A stretch of 64,000 bases of DNA. It comes from an uncultured Rikenellaceae bacterium (lineage in GTDB: Bacteria > Bacteroidota > Bacteroidia > Bacteroidales > Rikenellaceae). The notes under the pieces were generated by a model. It searched no databases, was not told where the DNA came from, and was given only the letters and a program-made list of their open reading frames with translations. The translations under genes were made by a program, and so were the position numbers. Location of the stretch: NCBI GenBank assembly GCA_944325305.1, contig CALUZO010000009.1, forward strand, positions 1 to 64,000. Reading direction: 5' to 3'. Shown here one piece after another: positions 36,106-43,771 of this stretch; the first letter of the stretch is position 1, and each line of letters begins with the position of its first letter.

Positions 36106-37569
36106 ATGATCACTTTTATAGTTTGTCTTGTTTTGCTTGTGGGTGCATATTTCACTTATGGCAAATATCTTGAACGTATGGTGGGCGCTGACAAGTCGAA
36201 AGCATGCCCTTCGAAAACACGTTACGATGGTGTGGATTACCTGCCGCTGCCCAAATGGAAAACATTTCTTATTCAGTTGCTTAACATTGCTGGTTTGGGT
36301 CCTATCTTCGGAGCCGTGCTGGGCGCAACTTACGGGCCGGTAGCATTTCTGTGGATTACCTTCGGCGGTATTTTGTTCGGAGCGATGCACGATTATATCT
36401 CGGGGATGATTTCGTTGCAGAACTGCGGTTTGAGTCTGCCGGAGATAGTGGGCAAGTATCTCGGCATGACCGTCAAACAATTTATGAGGGTGTTCACGGT
36501 ATTGCTTCTTGTATTGGTAGGGGCGGTATTCATGCTCGGTCCGGCCGGCATTCTCAACGGTCTGACAGGATTTACAGACCTGACCATAGGGAGTGTGACG
36601 ATTCCCAATTTCTGGGTATGGGTCATACTTATATATTATATAATAGCAACCCTTCTACCGATAGACAAGGTTATCGGCAAGATATATCCGCTTTTCGGTG
36701 CGGCACTGATATTCATGGCGGTGGGTATTTTCGTGGTTTTGTTATTCGGAGGATACGACATGCCGGAATTCAACGGTTTCGCCAACATGAAAACCGATGC
36801 TGCGAAGTTCCCGGTAATACCTACCATGTTTATCACGATAGCCTGTGGTGCAATCTCTGGCTTTCATGCGACTCAGTCGCCTTTGATGGCGCGTTGCTTG
36901 AACAACGAGAAAGAGGGACGGCCCGTATTCTTCGGGGCGATGATAAGCGAAAGCATCATAGCTCTTATCTGGGCAGCCATTGCGATGGCGTTTTTCGGTG
37001 GTGTGGGCGCTTTGAACAGCGAGCTTGCGGCACACGGCAACGACGCTGCATGGGCTGTCGACTATATAGCCAATTCGACGCTTGGAAAAATCGGTGGTCT
37101 GCTGGCACTGCTTGGCGTTGTCGCTGCACCTATATCAACGGGAGATACGGCCTTCCGCAGTGCAAGGCTTATAGTTGCGGATTTTTTAGGTCTGGAGCAG
37201 AAAACCATGCGCAGGCGTTTATACATATCGATTCCGCTCTTTGCGGCAGGTTTTGCCATTACGCTTATGCAGTTCGATGTGGTTTGGCGCTATTTCGCAT
37301 GGGCCAATCAAACCCTTGCGGTTTTCACGCTATGGACGATAACCGTATACTTGCACCTGAGGAAGAAGAACATCTACATATCGCTCATACCTGCGATGTT
37401 CATGACCTTTATAACTTCGGACTACTTTTTCGGGGCAGGGGAGATGCTTGGTTTGTCGACCGTGCCTTCTGCGGTGCTGGCCGGTATAGTTACTCTGGCG
37501 ATTACGGTTGCCGTATTAATGTTGATGAATAGGAATGGGAAAAAAGGCATTGCTCAGACCAACAGCTGA
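36106..37569 (+). CDS. cstA: Carbon starvation protein CstA family transporter
   Basis: The 487-residue membrane protein has about 13 hydrophobic segments and the CstA signatures KTRYDGVDYLPLPKWK and NIAGLGPIFGAVLGATYGP, GGILFGAMHDYISGM and ISGFHATQSPLMARCL. CstA proteins take up peptides or pyruvate; E. coli homologues CstA and BtsT import pyruvate. The length is on the short side of the family. Its 3' end overlaps the next gene by 35 bases. Pyruvate as substrate would fit the fermentation genes here but is inference. Confidence 0.9.
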   Translation: MITFIVCLVLLVGAYFTYGKYLERMVGADKSKACPSKTRYDGVDYLPLPKWKTFLIQLLNIAGLGPIFGAVLGATYGPVAFLWITFGGILFGAMHDYISGMISLQNCGLSLPEIVGKYLGMTVKQFMRVFTVLLLVLVGAVFMLGPAGILNGLTGFTDLTIGSVTIPNFWVWVILIYYIIATLLPIDKVIGKIYPLFGAALIFMAVGIFVVLLFGGYDMPEFNGFANMKTDAAKFPVIPTMFITIACGAISGFHATQSPLMARCLNNEKEGRPVFFGAMISESIIALIWAAIAMAFFGGVGALNSELAAHGNDAAWAVDYIANSTLGKIGGLLALLGVVAAPISTGDTAFRSARLIVADFLGLEQKTMRRRLYISIPLFAAGFAITLMQFDVVWRYFAWANQTLAVFTLWTITVYLHLRKKNIYISLIPAMFMTFITSDYFFGAGEMLGLSTVPSAVLAGIVTLAITVAVLMLMNRNGKKGIAQTNS

Positions 37570-38239
37570 AAACACGTACAGGATACTTTATGCAGATAGC
37601 GAAGACGGTGTCGACATACATTTCGGCAGAGAGTTGGAGCGCTCGCAGGAACTGGAAAAACAGGGAGATATAGAGGGCGCGTGCAACGTGCGGTACGACG
37701 CATTCCAACAGCTGATGAGGCTGATTCCGGATTCCACGGACATTGAACTTGACTGGGATGATCGGGACAGCCGCGATGCCATGTTGACGGTAAATTATTC
37801 GGCTATCGACCATTTTCTGCTCGGAGATTTCGAGATGTCGGCTGCCATGCTCGAGATGCTGCTCGAACTCGACCCTGAAGACCATCTGGAGGCGTCGATA
37901 CAACTGGCATACTCTTATGTTGCCCTCGAAGAGTGGGAGTTGTTCGACGAGGTGATCAACGATGTGAACGACAAGCATCCGGACAAGGACATACTCGTTC
38001 TGTGGAGTGAGTTCCGGCGTACGGGCAAATTGCCTGAAGGAGAACTGAGACACTTCAAACGTACGTTCAAGCCTTATTACGATGAGTTTGTCGCCATGGA
38101 ACATCCGATAGACGATGCCTACCTGTCGGACATACGCAGCAACAGTCCTTCGAAAAAAGCGCTTGCCCGTGAACTCTGGATACAGGTGGAACATCTCTGG
38201 AAACTTTTCCCCGGCTTCATCGAGGCATTGTCGGCTTAA
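37535..38239 (+). CDS. Helical-repeat (TPR-like) protein of unknown function
   Basis: The 234-residue acidic protein has no signal peptide. Helix pairs such as SAIDHFLLGDFEMSAAMLEM, LLELDPEDHLEASIQLAYSY and VALEEWELFDEVINDVNDKH look like TPR-type repeats. It overlaps cstA by 35 bases in another frame and ends 5 bases before a radical SAM gene, so it is translated from a cstA-led operon. I know similar proteins only as uncharacterised Bacteroidales sequences. It could assemble or regulate a partner encoded beside it. Confidence 0.75.
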   Translation: MGKKALLRPTAENTYRILYADSEDGVDIHFGRELERSQELEKQGDIEGACNVRYDAFQQLMRLIPDSTDIELDWDDRDSRDAMLTVNYSAIDHFLLGDFEMSAAMLEMLLELDPEDHLEASIQLAYSYVALEEWELFDEVINDVNDKHPDKDILVLWSEFRRTGKLPEGELRHFKRTFKPYYDEFVAMEHPIDDAYLSDIRSNSPSKKALARELWIQVEHLWKLFPGFIEALSA

Positions 38240-38244
38240 TTACT

Positions 38245-39189
38245 ATGGTTTATCCTTGGGGCAGCGAACGGCGTTTCAACAGCTATTCCGGTTATTTCCG
38301 CAGGCTGATGGGCGGTCGTGTCCAGAAAGTTACGGTCAATGCCGGTTTCACATGCCCCAATCGAGACGGTAAAGTCGGTAGGGGTGGTTGTACTTTCTGC
38401 AATAACGAGGCTTTCACTCCGTCGTATTGCATGCGGGGCGAGTCGGTCGCCAGGCAGATAGCCGAAGGGATCGAGTTCCACCGCCGCCGTTACCGGGATG
38501 CTGATAAATTTCTCGCTTATTTCCAGTCTTTTTCCAATACGTACGCGCCACTCGAGCGGCTGAAGGAGATTTATGTCCAGGCACTGGCATTTCCCGAAGT
38601 GGCTGGTATCATAGTGGGAACACGTCCGGACTGTGTAGACGATCGCAAACTCGATTATTTTGCGCGGCTGGCGCGTGAAAAGTACGTTGCCATAGAGTAC
38701 GGTGTAGAATCGTGTTACGATGATACGTTGCGGGCCGTGAATAGAGGACACGATTTCGATTGTGCACGAGAGGCAATAGAAAAGACCGCCGAACGCGGCA
38801 TCCATTGCGGTGCCCACTTTATACTCGGTCTTCCCGGCGAGAGCGACGATATGCTTATAGAGCAAACGGAGAAGATAAACGCCTTGCCGCTTACTACCGT
38901 AAAATTCCACCAGTTACAGATATTCAAGGGTACGGCAATGGAGATCGACTACGAACTTCATCCGGAAAGATACAGTTTCAGGGAGTTGCCGGCATATATA
39001 GACTTGTTTATAGAGATACTGCGTCGTCTGCGTCCAGATCTTGTAGTGGAGCGGTTTGCCAGCGAAGCCCCGCCACGCTACCACAGCGGTCCGAATTGGG
39101 GCCTTGTGCGCAACGAACAACTTCTTTCGATGCTCGACAAGCGCCTGGAAGAGCTGGACGCTTTCCAGGGACAGTTTTTCGTCGGATAG
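38245..39189 (+). CDS. TIGR01212 / YtqA-type radical SAM protein
   Basis: The 314-residue protein has an N-terminal YSGYFRRLMGGRVQKVTVNA followed by FTCPNRDGKVGRGGCTFCNN. This is the unusual long spacing between the first Cys and the CxxC-like pair that marks the TIGR01212 family of radical SAM enzymes. Family segments FQSFSNTYAP and GTRPDCVDD are present, as is FILGLPGE. The biochemical role of the family is not firmly set; some members act in tRNA modification. It is the last gene of the cstA-TPR operon. Confidence 0.88.
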   Translation: MVYPWGSERRFNSYSGYFRRLMGGRVQKVTVNAGFTCPNRDGKVGRGGCTFCNNEAFTPSYCMRGESVARQIAEGIEFHRRRYRDADKFLAYFQSFSNTYAPLERLKEIYVQALAFPEVAGIIVGTRPDCVDDRKLDYFARLAREKYVAIEYGVESCYDDTLRAVNRGHDFDCAREAIEKTAERGIHCGAHFILGLPGESDDMLIEQTEKINALPLTTVKFHQLQIFKGTAMEIDYELHPERYSFRELPAYIDLFIEILRRLRPDLVVERFASEAPPRYHSGPNWGLVRNEQLLSMLDKRLEELDAFQGQFFVG

Positions 39190-39264
39190 ACTGCGAAGAT
39201 ATGTCGTGAGATTTATTTCAGGATAGGTTAAGCCCCCCAATTAATCGTACAGACACTAAAAAAA

Positions 39265-39287
39265 GAGCGACCTCAGGATGGTCGCTC
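39265..39287 (-). terminator. Terminator of the outer-membrane barrel gene
   Basis: GAGCGACC pairs with GGTCGCTC around 7 bases and is followed on the minus strand by TTTTTTTAG. It also lies 75 bases after the radical SAM stop. Confidence 0.8.
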
Positions 39288-39308
39288 ATGTCTTATCTGG
39301 AGTATGAT

Positions 39309-40118
39309 CTATTTATCTTTCAGAAGTCTGAAAGTGAGTTGGAACGAGAGTTGCGGCCAGAACTGCACCTTGCTGATTATCTTATTGAAGTCTTCGGCGC
39401 CTTCTGCCTTCATCAGGTCCCCATCGGCATTCGGGGATGTTATTTCGGGTTTGCCATGATACATGGCACCTATGTCGAATCGGAAGCCGACACGCCTTTT
39501 GGGAATGGCATTGCCCCAACCGATGCCGAAATATGGCCTGATTGCGTTGACTTTCATATATGCGTCAGCCGAGCCGTTTTCGTTTAGGGAAACTGCTACA
39601 TCACCTATATCCACACTTATGTCTGAAGGATTGAATTCGTCGCCTAAACCCGGGTATTCGTTGTTGAGTATCTCCCGTATGCCGTTTATGTTGGACAGAT
39701 ACCCGTTTACGTGGAACAGGTTACTGCCTCCAGCGAATATGCCGGCAGTGATGTGAAAAGCACCGAGACCGCCTTTAAATGGGTTGTAGTCTACGAGAAA
39801 GTGGGTTTCTGGAACTTTAAGTTTTGCTTTCAGTTTGATCTCCTCTTGTATAGTGTACTCTTCGAAGTCCTCATCGTAGGAAGACAGATCAAGGTCCAAT
39901 TCGTCTACTGTGTAGTTGTAAGTATATGGGATAAATCCGAATCCTGCACGTGCGGTAAATTTTTTCCCGAGCGGCGTCGAGACGGTTGCGCCTATGCCGG
40001 TCAGCCCGGCATTCAGGCTTAATCCGACATTGCTTAGAAGCGACCTCTCCTGCGCGTGACTCTGCATTGGAACAACAGACGCCATTAAAATAACGAGTGT
40101 AAAGATCTTTGATTTCAT
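39309..40118 (-). CDS. Outer-membrane beta-barrel protein, uncharacterised
   Basis: The 269-residue protein has a signal peptide (MKSKIFTLVILMASVVPMQSHA) and alternating strands (LSLNAGLTGIGATVSTPLGK, FTARAGFGFIPYTYNY, RPYFGIGWGNAIPKRRVGFR, FDIGAMYHGKPEIT). It ends PQLSFQLTFRLLKDK, a barrel-like end. It resembles uncharacterised Bacteroidales outer-membrane proteins. A tandem array of promoter-bearing 76-bp repeats lies directly upstream, so its expression may depend on repeat number. Confidence 0.8.
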   Translation of the reverse strand: MKSKIFTLVILMASVVPMQSHAQERSLLSNVGLSLNAGLTGIGATVSTPLGKKFTARAGFGFIPYTYNYTVDELDLDLSSYDEDFEEYTIQEEIKLKAKLKVPETHFLVDYNPFKGGLGAFHITAGIFAGGSNLFHVNGYLSNINGIREILNNEYPGLGDEFNPSDISVDIGDVAVSLNENGSADAYMKVNAIRPYFGIGWGNAIPKRRVGFRFDIGAMYHGKPEITSPNADGDLMKAEGAEDFNKIISKVQFWPQLSFQLTFRLLKDK

Positions 40119-40171
40119 GCGCGAGAAATTGAGTTAGAGTTATAATAGGATAATTAGTCCAAATAATAGTA

Positions 40172-40332
40172 CAAATATACGCAAAATCGGCAAACAAACG
40201 TCGAACTTGTTCATAAAGTTGGTCGGAGGTACATTCTGCATTTTTCAAATACAGCGAAAGCCGAGTGACAAACGTCGAGTTCTGCTCGAGAAGTTTGTCA
40301 TTCGGCGTCTCCTGTATTCTTCAAATAGAGCG
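40172..40332. repeat. Second cluster of the 76-bp promoter-bearing repeat
   Basis: A full unit runs 40246-40321 (76 bases) between CAAATACAGCGAAAG and the next copy start CAAATAGAGCGAAA at 40322. A diverged unit of 74 bases precedes it (40172-40245). The core of the full unit folds: GACAAAC/GTTTGTC and TCGAG/CTCGA with a TTCTG loop. It ends CGGCGTCTCCTGTATTCTT. On the minus strand the heads give TGTATTTG- and TATATTTG-type -7 boxes pointing at the outer-membrane protein gene; the box at 40172-40179 is a full match, 53 bases from the start. Confidence 0.8.
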
Positions 40333-40377
40333 AAAAAATACTCGGTAATGGTTTTGTCCCGGTACCGAGTATTTTTT
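40333..40377 (-). terminator. Terminator of argS
   Basis: A perfect 15-bp stem (40333-40347 with 40363-40377) includes ATACTCGGTA and A/T runs on both sides, so it works in both directions. It lies 22 bases after the argS stop codon. Confidence 0.8.
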
Positions 40378-40399
40378 TCATGATTTCTCTTGTGAATTC

Positions 40400-42184
40400 T
40401 TACATTCTTTCTGGAACGTCTATCCCCAGCAGTCCCATACCTGCCTTTAGCATGCGGGCGACCTGTTGGCAGAGCTGCAGTCTCATAATGCGGACAACCT
40501 GATTCTCTTCGCGTATTATCGGGTGGTCGTGGTAGTATCCGTTGTAAAGTTTGGCAAGGTCGTAGACGTATGAGGCTATGAGCGACGGGGAGAAGGTTTC
40601 TCCTGCCGTGCGTACGATGTCAGGATAATCGGACAGTTGCTTTATTATCTCGATTTCGTCCTGTACGAAATTTACGGTTGGGTCGATTTTGCCGGAATAG
40701 TCTATACCGGCTTCGTCGGCCTTGCGTAATACGGACCGTATACGGGCGTGGGTATATTGTATGAATGGCCCTGTGTTTCCGTTGAAATCTATCGATTCGC
40801 GCGGATCGAAGAGCATGGTTTTCTTCGGATCGACCTTGAGAATGAAATATTTCAGGGCTCCGAGACCTACCATTCGGCTCACGGCGTCGGCCTCTTCTTC
40901 GCTACAGTCTTCGAGTTTGCCGAGTTCTTCCGACATCTGGCGGGCTTCGGCCACCATGGCATCCATGAGGTCGTCGGCGTCAACGACCGTACCTTCGCGC
41001 GACTTCATCTTGCCTTCAGGAAGTTCGACCATGCCGTACGAAAGGTGATAGATGTGGTCGGACCAGTCGTACCCAAGTTTTTTGAGGATGAGTTTCAATA
41101 CCTGGAAGTGGTAATTCTGTTCGTTTCCCACCACGTATATGAGTTCGTCGAGGTTGTATTGTTCGAATCGCTGGTATGCCGTACCGATGTCCTGGGTCAT
41201 GTATACCGAGGTGCCGTCGGAGCGTAGCAACAGTTTTTCGTCGAGTCCGTCGGCGGTCAGATCGATCCACACCGATCCGTCGTCGCGACGGTAAAATACA
41301 CCTTTTTCCAATCCTTCCTCGACTATGTTTTTCCCGAGCAGGTATGTCTGCGATTCGTAATACACTTTGTCGAAACTGATTCCGAGGTCTTTGTACGTCT
41401 TGTCGAAACCTTCGTAGACCCATCCGTTCATCATTTTCCAGAGGGCTATCGTTTCCGGGTCTTTGGCCTCCCATTTGCGGAGCATTTCCTGAGCTTCGAG
41501 CATGACGGGAGCGCATTGTTTGGCCTCTTCTTCGCTGATTCCCTGAGCTGTGAGCTGTTTGATTTCGGATTTATAGTGTTTGTCGAATTCCACGTAATAT
41601 TTTCCCACGAGGTGGTCGCCCTTCATGCCGCTGCTTTCCGGGGTTTCCCCGTTGCCGAAACGTTTCCATGCGAGCATGCTTTTGCAGATGTGGATACCGC
41701 GGTCATTTACAAGGTTGGCCTTGATGACATTGTTCCCGTTGGCCTTGAGTATGGAGGCTACGGAATATCCGAGCAGGTTGTTGCGTATGTGGCCCAGATG
41801 CAGGGGTTTGTTGGTGTTCGGGGATGAATATTCCACCATTATGGTACGGCCAGTGGGTGCACCGAGGCCGAATTTCTCATCGCCGGCTATGTCCGAAAAC
41901 CTTTCGCCCCAGAATTTCTGGTCCAGCGTCAGGTTGAGGAATCCCTTGATTACGTTGAATCCGCTCAGCGCGGGACTTGCCGATACCATGTGTTCGCCGA
42001 TTTGCGTAGCTGTCGCTTCCGGAGATTTACGGCTGGTCTTCAGCAGCGGGAATACCACCAGGGTGTAGTCTCCCTCGAATTCCTTGCGTGTTTTCTGTAT
42101 TTGTATCAGTTCGTCGCCGACCTTGCCGTAAAGGGCCTCGATGCTTGCGGATGCCAGCCCCTGAATGAATTTCTCGATGTTCAT
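40400..42184 (-). CDS. argS: Arginyl-tRNA synthetase
   Basis: The 594-residue class I synthetase charges tRNA-Arg. The N-terminal additional domain is present (QIQKTRKEFEGDYTLVVFPL). The HIGH motif is HLGHIRN at residues 129-135 and the KMSKS counterpart is GKMKSREGTVV. The C-terminal anticodon-binding domain ends LGIDVPERM, the usual ArgS end. A promoter box is seen 27 bases upstream. Confidence 0.97.
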   Translation of the reverse strand: MNIEKFIQGLASASIEALYGKVGDELIQIQKTRKEFEGDYTLVVFPLLKTSRKSPEATATQIGEHMVSASPALSGFNVIKGFLNLTLDQKFWGERFSDIAGDEKFGLGAPTGRTIMVEYSSPNTNKPLHLGHIRNNLLGYSVASILKANGNNVIKANLVNDRGIHICKSMLAWKRFGNGETPESSGMKGDHLVGKYYVEFDKHYKSEIKQLTAQGISEEEAKQCAPVMLEAQEMLRKWEAKDPETIALWKMMNGWVYEGFDKTYKDLGISFDKVYYESQTYLLGKNIVEEGLEKGVFYRRDDGSVWIDLTADGLDEKLLLRSDGTSVYMTQDIGTAYQRFEQYNLDELIYVVGNEQNYHFQVLKLILKKLGYDWSDHIYHLSYGMVELPEGKMKSREGTVVDADDLMDAMVAEARQMSEELGKLEDCSEEEADAVSRMVGLGALKYFILKVDPKKTMLFDPRESIDFNGNTGPFIQYTHARIRSVLRKADEAGIDYSGKIDPTVNFVQDEIEIIKQLSDYPDIVRTAGETFSPSLIASYVYDLAKLYNGYYHDHPIIREENQVVRIMRLQLCQQVARMLKAGMGLLGIDVPERM

Positions 42185-42210
42185 TTCTGCCTTGGATTAC
42201 TAAATCTCGC

Positions 42211-42218
42211 CAAAGATA
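42211..42218 (-). promoter_or_regulatory. Promoter -7 box of argS
   Basis: TATCTTTG on the minus strand, 26 bases before the argS start. The -33 element is not clear. Confidence 0.5.
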
Positions 42219-42468
42219 GTTAATTTTGCATGATTTGTTTATACGATTGCTTCGTTCTCTTTTGCAAAAGGGAGCCGGAAAACTATTTGAAAAAAGAGCG
42301 TAGTTGTCACGGCCCCTTCACAATTTTAAGAGTTAGACCCTATTTTCAGGACCTACACTGAAATTGTAAAGTAGCAGGAAACGAAATTCCCGAAAAAGTT
42401 CTTTGGTTCTTATTTACAAGAAAGAATGGGATCAAAGTATAGACGGGATCATATATAATCGACTGTTT

Positions 42469-43491
42469 ATGAAGATTGCGGGTATAGATCTTGGGGAGAA
42501 GCCCCTTTTCCTGGCGCCGATGGAGGATGTTACCGATCCTTCGTTCCGTTGGCTGTGTAAGCGGTTCGGGGCGGATATGGTCTATACCGAGTTTATCTCG
42601 TCGGACGGGTTGATACGCGATGCGGCCAAGTCGGTCGCCAAGCTCAATATCTCGGATGAGGAGCGTCCGGTAGGGATACAGATCTATGGCCATCTTATAG
42701 AGCCGATGGTCGAGGCTGCTCTTGTCGCCGAGAGTGCAAAGCCGGATGTGATAGACATAAATTTCGGATGTCCGGTCAAGAAGATAGCCAATCGAGGTGC
42801 TGGCAGCGGCATGATGCGCGACGTCCCGCTCATGGTCGAAATGACGCGGCGGATAGTGGAGGCGGTAAAGATTCCGGTAACGGTTAAGACGCGGCTCGGG
42901 TGGGACGACGAGAACAAGAATATCGAGGATATAGCCGAGCGTTTGCAGGATGTGGGGATTGCCGCATTGACCATACATGGCCGCACCCGTGCGCAATTAT
43001 ATAAAGGTGTCGCCGACTGGACCCTGATAGGGGCCGTTAAGAATAATCCGCGCATAACCATCCCGATAATCGGCAACGGAGACATATCTTCGCCAGTCGG
43101 TGCGGCAGAGGCTTTCGAGCGTTGGGGTGTCGACGGGGTTATGGTGGGGCGAGCTACTTACGGCAGGCCATGGATATTTCGCGAGATCAGACACTATCTG
43201 AATACGGGAGAGCTGCTTCCGCAACCCTCAGTGAAGGAGAGGGTCGATATTGCCAAATGTCACTTGCTGAAATCGGTCGAGGTTAAGGGCGAGAAAGTGG
43301 GAGTACTGGAGATGCGCCGCCACTTGTCCAACTATTTCAAGGGTTTGCCGGATTTTAAAGCCACACGATTGAAACTCGTTACCGAGAACGATATTTCAGA
43401 ACTTCTATCTATTCTCGATACGGTCGCAGAGCGTTGGGGGGATTTCGATACTTCTGCCATCACGCCACCGCCATTGTCCAGCGATATTTAA
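42469..43491 (+). CDS. tRNA-dihydrouridine synthase
   Basis: I choose the ATG at 42469 (MKIAGIDLGEKPLFLAPMED), giving 340 residues; the upstream in-frame codons to 42403 carry no family sequence. The FMN barrel has LAPMEDVTDPSFRWLCKRFG, the family Cys101 in DINFGCPVKKI, GAGSGMMRD, and the C-terminal helical domain (LEMRRHLSNYFKGLPDFKAT). Dus enzymes reduce uridine to dihydrouridine in tRNA D arms. The DusB-type subgroup is likely. It has its own terminator and is convergent with nifJ. Confidence 0.93.
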   Translation: MKIAGIDLGEKPLFLAPMEDVTDPSFRWLCKRFGADMVYTEFISSDGLIRDAAKSVAKLNISDEERPVGIQIYGHLIEPMVEAALVAESAKPDVIDINFGCPVKKIANRGAGSGMMRDVPLMVEMTRRIVEAVKIPVTVKTRLGWDDENKNIEDIAERLQDVGIAALTIHGRTRAQLYKGVADWTLIGAVKNNPRITIPIIGNGDISSPVGAAEAFERWGVDGVMVGRATYGRPWIFREIRHYLNTGELLPQPSVKERVDIAKCHLLKSVEVKGEKVGVLEMRRHLSNYFKGLPDFKATRLKLVTENDISELLSILDTVAERWGDFDTSAITPPPLSSDI

Positions 43492-43688
43492 TACTTATGC
43501 GGTTTCCTCCCGATGATATGTGTTCGCCGAGGCTGTCGCATTATCCGGAATCATGTTAATATTATGACATGAATTTCTTGCCCATCGGGATAAATGAAAA
43601 TTTCTCGGGCATATCCCGATATGTCCGGCTATGCGTGGAATAGGGCACATGGGGAATATTCCCGAGAACGTCTGGCGGAACATCTCGT

Positions 43689-43740
43689 AAAATGATGGAC
43701 GCGTGTAAGATCCGAAAATCTTACACGCGTCCATCATTTT
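43689..43740. terminator. Bidirectional terminator between dus and nifJ
   Basis: A perfect 23-bp stem (43689-43711 with 43718-43740), A-rich on the left and T-rich on the right, sits between two convergent genes. Confidence 0.85.
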
Positions 43741-43771
43741 TGAGTCTCTCCTTCAGGAGGAGATCAGTGTT

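Noticed and set aside
42403..42468. Upstream start for the dus gene
   Set aside because: The extra 22 codons have no family sequence; MKIAGIDLG at 42469 is the usual Dus start.
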